DNA of 64,000 nt, from contig NZ_LMUE01000009.1 of the NCBI RefSeq assembly GCF_009766065.1, positions 66,812 to 130,811 of the forward strand, written 5' to 3'. The DNA comes from Dyella sp. S184. Lineage in GTDB: Bacteria > Pseudomonadota > Gammaproteobacteria > Xanthomonadales > Rhodanobacteraceae. Position 1 is the stretch's first letter, and every line of letters begins with the position of its first letter. Below are positions 1-9,658 of the stretch, in pieces. The notes below the pieces were generated by a model. The model made no database searches and was not told where the DNA came from. It worked only from the letters and a program-made list of their open reading frames with translations. The translations under genes were made by a program, and so were the position numbers.

Positions 1-2964
1 CAAACCAAGCCGTTTGCCGACAGCCGCGAGTCAGCGATCGACTTCAAGATCGATCACCTGGATCTGCCCCGCTACCTGAGCTATGTGCCGACACCGTTGC
101 CGGTAGCGATTCCCAGCGGCCAGCTGTCCGGCCAGCTCAAGCTGGATTTCATCGATCGGAATGCGACCCAGCAACTGAAACTGAGCGGCAACCTGCAGCT
201 GGACAATTTCGCCATCAGCAATCATGACGGCTCGCCGATCGTCGAGCTGGGTCATGCCAGTGCCACGCTGGCAGATGTCGAGCCGCTGGTGTCGCGCTAC
301 TACTTCGATGCCATCGCACTCGACAAGACTACCTTGCATTACACCAGCCTGGCTGGCGGTCATAGCAGCCTTGATGCTTTGACTGGTGCCGACAAGACGC
401 CAACCAAGCCGGCATCGCCTGCCGCCGATGCGCGGATTGCCACGTTGACCCTGCAGAATAGCCAGATCGACTATGCCGACCTGAGCGGCCCCACTCCGGC
501 ACGGCTGTCGCTGGATAATCTGCATGGCACGATCCGCGGGCTCGCGACCCTGGGCGCAGCGCCAGCCAACATCGATTTGAGTTCAGGGCTTGCTGGCGGC
601 ACGCTGCATCTCGGCGGCGCCCTGCACCTGAGCGAGAGCCGTTTCATCGGCCAGGCGGCATTGAATGGCGTTGGCCTGCCACCACTCGTTGCGATGGCGC
701 CATCGATGTTGAATGCGCAGGTCAGCCACGGCAGCCTGGATGCGAGTGGACAGCTCGTGGCCGACTGGAGCAACGCGTTCAACCTGCAACTGGATGCGAG
801 CAAGCTCGCGGTGAACGACTTTTCTCTGCAGCAGAAGAACCGCACGCCCGTGGCCTGGAAAGCCCTGAATGCCGATATCACCCATCTGGACCTGGCCAGC
901 AGCCAGGCGAGCCTGGGCAACCTCAACCTGCAGGGCTTGAAGATCGATGCCCAGCGTTATCGCAATGGGCGCATCGATCTCACCGACCTGGTCAAGTCAC
1001 CACCATCGCATCATGCCGCAGGCAAAAAAGCCGTGGCGCCGGCATGGCACTGGAGCATTGCGCATCTCGGCATCGATGGCAGCAGCTTTGCCTATAAGGA
1101 CATGGCGGTTGCAGGCAAGGCTGGCCGCATCACGGTGAATGCCGACAAGTTCAGCATCAATGACCTGTCCGACGACATGCATAAGCCGCTGAAGCTGGAC
1201 CTGGCCGGCGGTATCGATCAGGGCAAGTACCGCGTCACCGGCTCCGTGCGGCCGGAACCGCTCAATGCCGACCTGCGCGTCACCGCAACCCGTTTGAACG
1301 TGGCGCCGCTGCAATCCATGGTTAAGGTACCGCTCAACGTGCACGTCGACAGCGCACTGCTGAGCCTGAAGGGACGGGTGCGCTATCGCGACCACAAGCC
1401 GGAAGCTCTGCTGAGCTATCAGGGTCAGCTCACGCTGGGCCGCGTGAACGTGCTGGACAATCTCACCAATGACGATTTTCTGCGCTGGAATTCACTGGCA
1501 GCCACCGGCGTCAACGTACGCACCGGCGAGGGTGCAGCGCAAGTATCGGTTGGAGGGTTGGCGCTCGATAATTTCTATGCCCGCGTGATCGTCAACAGCA
1601 ACGGCCGCTTGAACCTGCAGGATGTGGTGGCCAGTCCGCAGACAGCGCCGGTTTCGGTGACACAGGCCAACAACGCGCCTGCTGCGTCCAATGCAGCGCA
1701 GGTGGCCGCTACCAATCCGGCCGCCTCCGGCACCGCCGCCGTACCCAGCTCAGCTGCCAGCAGCGCCACCCCGCCAGCAGTCATCCATATTGGTCAGATC
1801 ATCCTTGCACGCGGCAACCTCAACTACACCGACAACTTCATCAAGCCCAATTACACCGCCAACATCACCCAGCTCGCGGGCAAGATCGGCGCCTTCGGCA
1901 CGGCAAGCGGCGGACCGCCGGCGCCGCTCACGTTGCAGGGCCAGCTCGATGACAATGCACCGGTTAATATTGACGGCACGATCAACCCGCTGACGCCAGT
2001 GACGTTCCTGGATGTGAAAGGGAAAGCCGATGGAGTCGAGCTGACGCACCTGACGCCCTATTCGAGCAAGTACACCGGCTACCCGATCATCAAGGGTCGC
2101 CTCACCATGGACGTGCATTACGCGCTCGACCAGGGCAAGTTGAATGCGGACAACCATATTTTCCTGAGCCAGCTGACCTTCGGCGATCGCGTCGAGGGCA
2201 ACGGCATCAGCCATCTGCCGGTGAAGCTGGCGGTGGCCCTGCTCAAGGACTCGCAAGGCAATATCGATGTCGATATTCCGGTGACCGGTTCGCTGAGCGA
2301 TCCGCACTTCAGTTTCGGCAGCCTGATCTGGCACGCCTTCGTGAACCTGATCGGGCGTGCAGTCACCTCGCCATTCCGGCTGATCGCCTCGGCGATGGGC
2401 GGCAACCATCAGGATCTCGGTTATGTGGAGTTCGCGCCGGGCTCGAACGTGCTCGATGCCCAGGCGCAGGAACGGCTGACCCAGATCGCCAAGATCCTCA
2501 CCGAGAAGCCATCGCTGAGCCTCGACATCATTGGCCGGGCAGACCCCCAGTTCGACGAGAACGGCTTGCGCAAAGTCATGATGCAGCAGCTGATCACGCA
2601 CGAGCTGGCCAAGGACCAGGGTGGTGACGAGAGCGATGTTTCCGTCCTGTCCAAGCTCAGTCCTGATGACTACAACAAATACCTCAGCAAGGCTTACAAG
2701 CATGCCAAGTTTTCCAAGCCGCGCGACCTGATCGGCCTGACCAAGTCGCAGCCGCCGGACGTGATGGAAAAACTGTTGCAGGCTAATGTGACGGTCGACC
2801 AGGATGCCTTGCGTCATCTTGCCGAACGTCGTGCCGACGCAGTTCGCCAATGGCTGCGCGGCAAGGTCGACGACAAGCGCGTGTTCGTCTCGGCACCCAA
2901 GCTGGATGCCAAGGGTATCGACGACAAGGGCAAGACCACGCGCGCCGATTTCGGCTTGCACTGA
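1..2964 (+). CDS. DUF748/AsmA-like envelope protein, 5' truncated by window edge
   Basis: The frame is open from base 1, so the start lies outside the window; 987 residues are visible. The visible part consists of repeated beta-rich AsmA-like segments of the kind found in DUF748 proteins, with alternating hydrophobic and polar residues and LDxxS/LxGxL patterns. A low-complexity Ala/Ser/Pro linker lies near residues 540-595. The C-terminal ~200 residues are OmpA-like (LDIIGRADP, then LAERRADAVRQWL). Proteins of this family are inner-membrane anchored and periplasmic, and are thought to act in envelope or lipid-transport homeostasis; the exact role is unknown. The next gene, kbl, starts 99 bp downstream and is not obviously co-regulated. 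Family assignment is fairly sure, function is not. Confidence 0.8.
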   Translation, partial: QTKPFADSRESAIDFKIDHLDLPRYLSYVPTPLPVAIPSGQLSGQLKLDFIDRNATQQLKLSGNLQLDNFAISNHDGSPIVELGHASATLADVEPLVSRYYFDAIALDKTTLHYTSLAGGHSSLDALTGADKTPTKPASPAADARIATLTLQNSQIDYADLSGPTPARLSLDNLHGTIRGLATLGAAPANIDLSSGLAGGTLHLGGALHLSESRFIGQAALNGVGLPPLVAMAPSMLNAQVSHGSLDASGQLVADWSNAFNLQLDASKLAVNDFSLQQKNRTPVAWKALNADITHLDLASSQASLGNLNLQGLKIDAQRYRNGRIDLTDLVKSPPSHHAAGKKAVAPAWHWSIAHLGIDGSSFAYKDMAVAGKAGRITVNADKFSINDLSDDMHKPLKLDLAGGIDQGKYRVTGSVRPEPLNADLRVTATRLNVAPLQSMVKVPLNVHVDSALLSLKGRVRYRDHKPEALLSYQGQLTLGRVNVLDNLTNDDFLRWNSLAATGVNVRTGEGAAQVSVGGLALDNFYARVIVNSNGRLNLQDVVASPQTAPVSVTQANNAPAASNAAQVAATNPAASGTAAVPSSAASSATPPAVIHIGQIILARGNLNYTDNFIKPNYTANITQLAGKIGAFGTASGGPPAPLTLQGQLDDNAPVNIDGTINPLTPVTFLDVKGKADGVELTHLTPYSSKYTGYPIIKGRLTMDVHYALDQGKLNADNHIFLSQLTFGDRVEGNGISHLPVKLAVALLKDSQGNIDVDIPVTGSLSDPHFSFGSLIWHAFVNLIGRAVTSPFRLIASAMGGNHQDLGYVEFAPGSNVLDAQAQERLTQIAKILTEKPSLSLDIIGRADPQFDENGLRKVMMQQLITHELAKDQGGDESDVSVLSKLSPDDYNKYLSKAYKHAKFSKPRDLIGLTKSQPPDVMEKLLQANVTVDQDALRHLAERRADAVRQWLRGKVDDKRVFVSAPKLDAKGIDDKGKTTRADFGLH

Positions 2965-3063
2965 CCATATCGGAGGCCCAACAGCCCTCGCGGTGCTGTC
3001 AATGGTTTTCCGCTGCCGGCGAAAGGCTCACAATGGGCGCTTTCCCCGCATGCGGAACCCACC

Positions 3064-4263
3064 ATGAGCTACCCCGGCCAGACGCGTTACACCAGCGAAC
3101 TCGAATCCATACGCGAGCAGGGCCTGTTCAAGGCCGAGCGCATCATCACCTCGCCGCAGTCCGCCGAGATTGAGCTGGAAGGCGGTCGCAAGGTGCTGAA
3201 CTTCTGCGCCAACAACTACCTCGGCCTGGCCGACAACGCGGAAGTGATCCAGGCCGCGAAAGACGCGCTTGATACGCACGGCTTCGGCATGGCCAGCGTG
3301 CGCTTCATCTGCGGCACCCAAGATCTGCACAAGCAGCTGGAGGCGAAGATCGCCGACTTCTTCGGCACCGAGGACACCATCCTCTACGCCGCCTGCTTCG
3401 ACGCCAACGGCGGCCTGTTCGAACCGTTGCTGGGCGAGGAGGACGCGGTCATCTCCGACGCGCTGAACCACGCCTCGATCATCGATGGCATTCGCCTGTG
3501 CAAGGCCAAGCGTTTTCGCTATGCCAACAGCGACATGGCCGACCTGGAAGCCCAGCTCAAGGCTGCTGACGCCGCCGGTGCGCGCACCAAGCTGATCACC
3601 TCGGATGGCACGTTCTCGATGGACGGCTTCATCGCACCGCTGGATCAGATCACCGCACTGGCCGCGAAATACAACGCGCTGGTGCACATCGACGAATGCC
3701 ACTGCACCGGCTTCCTCGGCGACACCGGCCGTGGCGCTGCCGAAGTACACGGCGTGATGGACAAGATCGACATCTTCACCGGCACACTGGGCAAGGCGCT
3801 GGGCGGCGCGCTTGGCGGCTTCACCACCGGCCGCAAGGAAGTGATCGAGATGCTGCGTCAGCGTTCACGCCCGTACCTTTTTTCCAATTCGCTGCCACCG
3901 CACGTGGTCGCGGCAGCGATCAAGGTCTTCGACATGCTTGCCAGTGCGGGCGACTTGCGCAACATGCTCAAGGAAAACACCCGTTATTTCCGCGAAGAGA
4001 TGAGCAACGCCGGCTTCGACATCAAGCCGGGCGTGCATCCGATCGTGCCGGTGATGGTCTATGACGCGAAGAAGGCTCAGGCGATGGCTGCCGGACTGCT
4101 GGAAGAAGGCATCTACGTCACCGGCTTTTTCTATCCGGTGGTGCCGCAGGGTCAGGCGCGCATCCGCACCCAGATGAGCGCCGCGCATACACGCAAGCAT
4201 CTGGATCACGCGATTGCCGCATTCACCAAGGTTGGTCGCCAGCTGGGCGTGATTGGCGCGTAA
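3064..4263 (+). CDS. kbl: glycine C-acetyltransferase (2-amino-3-ketobutyrate CoA ligase)
   Basis: A 399-residue PLP enzyme of the alpha-oxoamine synthase family, full length for Kbl. It cleaves 2-amino-3-oxobutyrate with CoA to glycine and acetyl-CoA, the second step of threonine catabolism. Visible signatures are [11 protein letters not shown] near the N-terminus, [15 protein letters not shown] (the PLP-ring Asp/His region) and the Schiff-base lysine in [15 protein letters not shown]. The related enzymes BioF and HemA share the fold, but the [14 protein letters not shown] region and overall match favour Kbl. The usual partner tdh is not in the window. A perfect inverted repeat follows the stop codon. 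Confidence 0.95.
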   Translation: MSYPGQTRYTSELESIREQGLFKAERIITSPQSAEIELEGGRKVLNFCANNYLGLADNAEVIQAAKDALDTHGFGMASVRFICGTQDLHKQLEAKIADFFGTEDTILYAACFDANGGLFEPLLGEEDAVISDALNHASIIDGIRLCKAKRFRYANSDMADLEAQLKAADAAGARTKLITSDGTFSMDGFIAPLDQITALAAKYNALVHIDECHCTGFLGDTGRGAAEVHGVMDKIDIFTGTLGKALGGALGGFTTGRKEVIEMLRQRSRPYLFSNSLPPHVVAAAIKVFDMLASAGDLRNMLKENTRYFREEMSNAGFDIKPGVHPIVPVMVYDAKKAQAMAAGLLEEGIYVTGFFYPVVPQGQARIRTQMSAAHTRKHLDHAIAAFTKVGRQLGVIGA

Positions 4264-4277
4264 CCGTTCAAGCCACC

Positions 4278-4307
4278 CTATGGAAGCGGCTGAAGCCGCT
4301 TCCATAG
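4278..4307. terminator. perfect 13-bp inverted repeat between convergent genes
   Basis: Arms at 4278-4290 and 4295-4307 with a TGAA loop. It lies between the stops of kbl (+) and the pseudouridine synthase (-). No clear T tract follows on either strand, so termination at this site is inferred from position. Confidence 0.5.
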
Positions 4308-4317
4308 AACAGGACGA

Positions 4318-5100
4318 TCAAGCTGCGCTCTTGCTGCGCGTATCGAGCGCCCGAACTTCATCTGCAGTGAGCTGACGCCACTGCCCTTTCGCCAGTTCGC
4401 CCAACACCTGCGGCCCGATCGCCACCCGGATCAAACGCAGCACGTCGAAACCCAATGCGGCCAGCAAACGGCGGATATGTCGGTTGCGGCCTTCGTCCAA
4501 TACCACTTCGAGCCACGCATTTTTCTCGCCTACGCGCAGTAGCGTCGCCCGCGTGGCTTTCAGAAAATCACCGGCATCGTCGACCCCGGCTTGCATCTTC
4601 GCCAGAACGGCAGCGTCCGGCTGGCCAGCCACCTGCACGTGATAGGTCTTGTCCAGATGGGTGACAGGATCGGTGATGCCAGCCGCCCAGAGGGTGTCGT
4701 TGCTGAGCAGCAATAATCCCTCGCTGGCCTTGTCCAGGCGGCCCACCGGTCCCAGCCAGGGCAGCCCGGCGGCGGCCAGCGCGGTATAGACCGTCTCGCG
4801 GCCATGCTCATCGGCCGCACTGACGACCAGTCCGCGTGGTTTGTTGAACATCACATAGACGCGTTCGGCTGATTTCACCACGTTGCCATCGACGGCAATC
4901 CGCTGTCGATCCAATTGCGTCGGGTGGTAGGGATCACGTATCACCCGCCCGTCCAGACTTACCCTGCCCTCGCGTACCCATTGCTCGGCCTGGCTGCGCG
5001 AACATGCCCCCAGCTTGGATAAAACTCTTGCCAAGCCATGCCGCGGTGCATGAGTCGTGGATGCTGTCGTGCGTGCAGAACGGATAGGTGGGCGAGACAT
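4318..5100 (-). CDS. RsuA/RluB-family rRNA pseudouridine synthase
   Basis: About 260 residues. An N-terminal S4 RNA-binding domain (LARVLSKLGACSRSQAEQWV...GRVSLDGRVI) is followed by the RsuA/RluB/E/F catalytic domain. Motif II is GPVGRLDKASEGLLLLSND, which holds the catalytic Asp. It isomerises a uridine in rRNA, probably 23S; the exact site cannot be told from sequence. The frame extends upstream to an ATG at 5160. The ATG at 5100 is preferred because the extra 20 residues look non-conserved and a plausible promoter (TTGTCG, 16 bp, TATACC) lies just in front. A second family member is at 49660. Confidence 0.88.
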   Translation of the reverse strand: MSRPPIRSARTTASTTHAPRHGLARVLSKLGACSRSQAEQWVREGRVSLDGRVIRDPYHPTQLDRQRIAVDGNVVKSAERVYVMFNKPRGLVVSAADEHGRETVYTALAAAGLPWLGPVGRLDKASEGLLLLSNDTLWAAGITDPVTHLDKTYHVQVAGQPDAAVLAKMQAGVDDAGDFLKATRATLLRVGEKNAWLEVVLDEGRNRHIRRLLAALGFDVLRLIRVAIGPQVLGELAKGQWRQLTADEVRALDTRSKSAA

Positions 5101-5207
5101 CCGGCTAGGGTATAAGCCGGACGCCTGCAGCGACAAGGATTCCGTGATGTTGCGCGTCATGGATCAGTGTCGAGTAGCGGATATGCCGCATTCGGAATGA
5201 CAGCCAA

Positions 5208-5235
5208 AAAAAACCCGGCCGAAGCCGGGTTTTTT
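5208..5235 (-). terminator. rho-independent terminator of ompA-like gene
   Basis: Arms 5208-5219 and 5224-5235 (AACCCGGC core, CGAA loop), flanked by A and T runs so it can work on both strands. It lies 24 bp after the stop of the OmpA-family gene. Confidence 0.85.
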
Positions 5236-5258
5236 CATACTGCGTTACTCAGGTTCGA

Positions 5259-6428
5259 TTACTGCTGAACCTGCAGCTCCGTACGACGGTTCTGGGCGCG
5301 ACCGGCATCCGTGGCGTTGTCGCCAATCGGATCGTTCTTGCCGTGACCGATCGGTCCTTCCAGACGGCTGGCGTCGATACCATGGCTGGTCAGGTAGCTA
5401 TACACGATCTGTGCACGGCGCTCCGACAGGCTCTGGTTGTACGCATCGGTACCCTTCGAGTCGGTGTAACCAGCAACCGTCACGTGCACCTGCGGGTAAC
5501 GCTGCAGGGTGTCGACGGCCTGATCCAGAACCGACAGCGAGTCCTTGGTCGGCTCAGCCAGCGACTTCACGATGTTCGTCTCACCCTTCTTCGGGCGGTC
5601 GAACTTGAAGTTCACGCCGCGCAGGTCGATCACAACCTTCTGCGGGCAGCCGTCCGGACCCACGACCGTGCCTTCCGGCAGGTTCGGGCACTTGTTGTCG
5701 CAGAGGTTCACGCCGTTGACGATGGTCTTCGAGCAGTCAGGAGCAGCCGGGGCCGGAGCCGGGGCAACCGGAGCTGCTGCCGGGGCACCAAAGCGCGAAA
5801 CGATGCTCAGGCCGAGGAACTGATCACCATAGCCGTTGCGGGCCGGGTTGGTCTTGTCGTCCCAGTCGTAGCGGTAGCCGGCTTCCACACGGATATCCGT
5901 GCTGTCGGTGACCGACTTCGATACACCAACACCCAGTTCGGCAGCCGGTGACCAGCCGCTCGCATAGATGCTCTGGTGATGGCTACCCATCACGCCAGCC
6001 AGCAGGTATGGACGCCAAGCGTTCCAGTCGCCAGCATAGAAGCGGGCGGCTGCACCGACGTTGGTGCTGGCCCACGAATCCTGGCTGTGACCGCTTACGC
6101 CAGGACCGGCACCCTCAACAACAACGTTGTCGATCTTCCGCTTGGTGCGGTCAACGAACGCGTCGATCGAGATGTTTGGAGTGAAGAAACGACCAAAGCC
6201 CAGGCCGTAATAGAACTGACGGCTGTTGGTGTCGCGCTTGTCGTCGTTGTAGTAACCGCCGATGGTCGGCGCAATGTACCAACGACCATCAAAGGTCGAG
6301 GTCATCGTATCGGTTGTGGTGGTGGTAGTAGTGGTGGTGCTGGCCGGAGCCGTGGCGTCCTGCGCATGAACGGCACCTACGCCGCCCAGGGCCAGCGCGA
6401 TCAGAAAATACAAGCCCTTACGTTTCAT
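5259..6428 (-). CDS. OmpA-family outer membrane protein
   Basis: A 389-residue protein. A signal peptide (KRKGLYFLIALALGGVGAVHAQ) is followed by a run of nine threonines, then an eight-strand-type beta-barrel starting near WYIAPTIGGYYNDD and ending near the SIVSRFG segment. Next come a Pro/Ala linker, a Cys-containing TSP3-like loop (CDNKCPNLPEGTVVGPDGCP) and a C-terminal OmpA peptidoglycan-binding domain with VTVAGYTDSKGTDAYNQ and LSERRAQ. It should link the outer membrane to peptidoglycan. The start at 6428 is chosen over the ATG at 6443 because AGGAGA lies at the right distance in front of 6428. Strong terminator behind; single-gene unit. Confidence 0.92.
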   Translation of the reverse strand: MKRKGLYFLIALALGGVGAVHAQDATAPASTTTTTTTTTDTMTSTFDGRWYIAPTIGGYYNDDKRDTNSRQFYYGLGFGRFFTPNISIDAFVDRTKRKIDNVVVEGAGPGVSGHSQDSWASTNVGAAARFYAGDWNAWRPYLLAGVMGSHHQSIYASGWSPAAELGVGVSKSVTDSTDIRVEAGYRYDWDDKTNPARNGYGDQFLGLSIVSRFGAPAAAPVAPAPAPAAPDCSKTIVNGVNLCDNKCPNLPEGTVVGPDGCPQKVVIDLRGVNFKFDRPKKGETNIVKSLAEPTKDSLSVLDQAVDTLQRYPQVHVTVAGYTDSKGTDAYNQSLSERRAQIVYSYLTSHGIDASRLEGPIGHGKNDPIGDNATDAGRAQNRRTELQVQQ

Positions 6429-6804
6429 CAGGTGTCTCCTCATTTATTAGATTTTTTCGCGTCCGTTCAATCCCAACCGGAAATCGCGCGTCAGAACTGA
6501 ATACGTCATTCAGAGCTTTTAAAGCCCCTGCTTGGCGTTCATGCGACAAGCGAAGGGGAGTGTAGCAAAATCGTTAAGTCAATGACACTTTAACATATTG
6601 ACTACCAGACCCCAGTGAGCGTTTGTTCAGGAAAGCCCTCTGGCAATCAAAATCTGGCGGCTCAACTCTAACGTGCGGTTCTGGTTGCGATCTACAACTT
6701 ACGATATCCGATTTTCATGAATTTACGGAAGTGGCGGAGTTTCGTGACAAGTTCGGTGCCAACCGCCGCCCTCGCCCTGCCTTAATGTTCCACTCACATC
6801 GTCT
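6429..6804. other. intergenic region between ompA-like gene and prpD
   Basis: 376 bp with no convincing gene. Both flanking genes run on the minus strand, so it should hold the ompA-like promoter (a TACACT -10-like element lies near 6560) and the end of the prpD transcript. No hairpin terminator was seen behind prpD. A plus-strand frame crossing the region is a shadow of prpD. Confidence 0.5.
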
Positions 6805-8256
6805 TTACAACGTGAAGAGACCCAGGAACTCCTGCACCGGCATCGCATCGAGCTTCGCCGGGTCCTGCGTCGCCGCCAGGATTGCCTTGACCTGGTGCGC
6901 CGGCAGATGGCCCTGCATGGCAGCCTCGAACTTCTTCAGCAACAACGGGATACCCTCGGCACGACGCTTGCGATGGCCGATCGGAAAATCGATCGAAACC
7001 TTGTCCGTGCTGCTCCCATCCTTGAAAAACACTCGCAATGAATTGCCAATGTAACGCTTGGCCGGGTCGAAATAATCCTTGGTGAACTGCGGATTCTCGA
7101 CGACGGTCATTTTGTCGCGCAGCGCATCGATACGCGGATCGGCGGCCACATTATCGTTATAGTCACTGGCCACCAGACGACCGAAGATCAGTGGCACGGC
7201 AACCATGTACTGGATGCAATGATCGCGATCGGCGTAGTTCGCCAGCGGGCCGGTTTTGTCGATGATGCGGCAACCGGCCTCCTGGGTCTCGATGACGATT
7301 TTCTCGATCTGATCGAGCTTGCCTGCCACCTGGGTATGCAGCTGCATGGCGCATTCCACTGCAGTCTGCGCGTGGAACTCGGCCGGGAAGCTGATCTTGA
7401 AGAGGACGTTCTCCATCACGTAGCTGCCGAACGGGCGTTCGAACTCGAACGACTTGCCCTTGAACGCAACGTCGTAGAAACCCCAGGTCTTCGCGCTCAG
7501 CGCCGACGGATAGCCGACCACGCCGCGATAAACCGCATTGATCGCATGGGTGACTGCGCGACGGCAGGCATCGCCAGCGGCCCAGCTCTTGCGCGGACCA
7601 GTGTTCGGCGCATGGCGGTAGGTGCGCAACGCACCGTTGTCGATCCAGCTGTGCGACACAGCGGTAGTGATCTGCTCTTTGTCGCCACCGAGCATCGCGG
7701 TAGCGACCGCGGTGGATGCGAGGCGCACCAGGATCACATGGTCCTGACCGACCCGGTTGAAGCTGTTCAACAAGGCGTAGCAGCCCTGGATTTCGTGTGC
7801 CTTGATGGCGTAGCCCAGCACGTCACGGACGGTCAGCGGGGTGCCACCTTCGCGTTCCGCCTTGCGGCTGAGGTAATCGGCCACGGCGAGGATCGCACCG
7901 AGGTTGTCCGACGGATGGCCCCACTCCGCCGCCAGCCAAGTGTCGTTGAAATCGAGCCAGCGGACCTGCGTGCCGATCGCAAATGCCGCCTGCACCGGAT
8001 CCAGCTCATGGCTGGTACCCGGCACGCGAGCGCCACCTGGCAGGTTCGCGCCCGGAACGACCGGGCCGAGGTGCTTGACGCACTCGGGAAATTTCATGGC
8101 CATCATGGCCGTGGCCAGCGAGTCCAGCAGCATGTAGCGCGCGGTGGCGTAGGCTTCCTTCGAATCGATCCGGTAATCGGCCACATAGTTGGCGATGTCG
8201 ACCATCGGCTGGTCGGGATCGGGACGTTTGGCGGAGCGGATATCATGCGCACTCAT
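6805..8256 (-). CDS. prpD: 2-methylcitrate dehydratase PrpD
   Basis: A 483-residue MmgE/PrpD family protein, full length. It starts MSAHDIRSAKRPDPDQPMVD and has the family's DSLATAMMAM, RWLDFNDTWLAAEWGHPSDN and THAINAVYRGVVGYPSALSAKTWGFYDVAF segments. It dehydrates 2-methylcitrate in propionate oxidation. Many AcnD/PrpF-type operons keep prpD even though AcnD can do this step, as here. It is the last gene of acnD-prpF-prpD, 133 bp after prpF, with an AGGAGA ribosome site in front of its ATG. Confidence 0.96.
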   Translation of the reverse strand: MSAHDIRSAKRPDPDQPMVDIANYVADYRIDSKEAYATARYMLLDSLATAMMAMKFPECVKHLGPVVPGANLPGGARVPGTSHELDPVQAAFAIGTQVRWLDFNDTWLAAEWGHPSDNLGAILAVADYLSRKAEREGGTPLTVRDVLGYAIKAHEIQGCYALLNSFNRVGQDHVILVRLASTAVATAMLGGDKEQITTAVSHSWIDNGALRTYRHAPNTGPRKSWAAGDACRRAVTHAINAVYRGVVGYPSALSAKTWGFYDVAFKGKSFEFERPFGSYVMENVLFKISFPAEFHAQTAVECAMQLHTQVAGKLDQIEKIVIETQEAGCRIIDKTGPLANYADRDHCIQYMVAVPLIFGRLVASDYNDNVAADPRIDALRDKMTVVENPQFTKDYFDPAKRYIGNSLRVFFKDGSSTDKVSIDFPIGHRKRRAEGIPLLLKKFEAAMQGHLPAHQVKAILAATQDPAKLDAMPVQEFLGLFTL

Positions 8257-8389
8257 GAGTGCTCGTCTCCTGGCAACAGGGAAACCATCATAGTGTCTGA
8301 TGGTTCCAACCTATCGCGTGACGCAAAGCTTGTCGAAGTTGCCCAACCATGTCGCGTGACAGAAGTTAGTCCCTCCGACCCTTGCGGGC

Positions 8390-9574
8390 TCACCCCGCTG
8401 GCACGCGTACCCAGCCTTCCATCAGCACGCGCGCGCTTCGGCTCATGATCGCCTTGGTAACGGTCCATGTACCGTCAACCAGCGCCGCCTCAGCGCCCAC
8501 CCGCAACGTCCCCGACGGATGGCCAAAGCACACCGCCTGGCGCTCACCACCGCCTGCCGCCATATTTACCAGCGTGCCTGGAATGGCCGCTGCGGTGCCG
8601 ATAGCCACCGCCGCAGTACCCATCATGGCGTGATGCAGCTTGCCCATCGACATCGCACGCACGAGCAGGTCGACGTCGCCCGCCGTCACCGGCTTGCCAC
8701 TCGAGGCGACGTAATCGGCCGGCCTGGCGACGAAGGCCACCTTGGGCGTGTGCTGGCGAGTGGCGATCTCGTCGAGCGAACCGATCAGGCCCATGCGCAA
8801 CGCGCCGTGCGCGCGAATGGTCTCCAACATCGCCAGCGCCTTGGCATCGCTGTTAATGGCGTCCTGCAGCTCGGTGCCGGTGTAGCCGATCGCAGAGGCC
8901 TCGACGAAGATCGTGGGAATGCCGGCGTTGATCATGGTCGCCTTGAGCGTGCCGACACCCGGCACCTCCAGGTCGTCGACCAGATTTCCGGTGGGGAACA
9001 TCGCCCCACCCGCGCCCTCTTCCTCGGCAGCCGGATCCATGAACTCCAGTTGCACTTCGGCTGCCGGGAAAGTCACACCGTCCAGCTCGAAATCACCGGT
9101 TTCCTGCACCGCGCCGCCGGTCATCGGCACATGGGCAATGATGGTCTTGCCGATGTTGGCCTGCCAGATGCGCACGGTGGCAATGCCGTCGCGCGGCAGG
9201 CGCGCCGGATCGATCAGGCCACCCGCGATGGCGAACGGGCCGACCGCCGCCGACAGGTTGCCGCAGTTGCCGCTCCAATCGACGAAGGCCTGGTCGATGG
9301 CCACCTGACCGAACAGGTAATCCACGTCATGGTCCGGGCGACTGCTCCTGGACACGATCACCGTCTTGCTGGTGCTGGAGGTGGCGCCACCCATGCCGTC
9401 GATCTGCTTGCCGTAGGGATCGGGACTACCGATCACGCGCTGCAGCAACGCATCACGTGCGGGACCCGGCATCCGCGCCAGCTCGGGCAGGTCCTCAAGG
9501 CGGAAGAACACGCCCTTGCTGGTGCCGCCGCGAAGGTAGGTAGCGGGAACGCGGATCTGAGGAAGCTGTGCCAT
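8390..9574 (-). CDS. prpF: 2-methylaconitate cis-trans isomerase PrpF
   Basis: A 394-residue PrpF-family protein of the diaminopimelate-epimerase fold. It starts MAQLPQIRVPATYLRGGTSKGVFF, contains GMGGATSSTSKTVIVSRSSRPDHDVDYLFGQV and carries the WSGNCGNLSAAVGPFAI segment with the conserved Cys. It isomerises the 2-methylaconitate formed by AcnD so the 2-methylcitrate cycle can continue. PrpF accompanies AcnD in genomes using this route, which supports both calls. It sits 84 bp behind acnD in the same orientation. Confidence 0.96.
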   Translation of the reverse strand: MAQLPQIRVPATYLRGGTSKGVFFRLEDLPELARMPGPARDALLQRVIGSPDPYGKQIDGMGGATSSTSKTVIVSRSSRPDHDVDYLFGQVAIDQAFVDWSGNCGNLSAAVGPFAIAGGLIDPARLPRDGIATVRIWQANIGKTIIAHVPMTGGAVQETGDFELDGVTFPAAEVQLEFMDPAAEEEGAGGAMFPTGNLVDDLEVPGVGTLKATMINAGIPTIFVEASAIGYTGTELQDAINSDAKALAMLETIRAHGALRMGLIGSLDEIATRQHTPKVAFVARPADYVASSGKPVTAGDVDLLVRAMSMGKLHHAMMGTAAVAIGTAAAIPGTLVNMAAGGGERQAVCFGHPSGTLRVGAEAALVDGTWTVTKAIMSRSARVLMEGWVRVPAG

Positions 9575-9658
9575 GTAGATATGGTCCTGTAGTGACTAGG
9601 CAGCACCCGCATTCATGCAAGCGCAGCCGCGTGGCATCGCCCGCGGATCTGCAAGCGG

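Noticed and set aside
1750-2961. 403-residue frame antisense to the DUF748 gene
   Set aside because: It mirrors the codon pattern of the sense gene; no family motif and no ribosome site.
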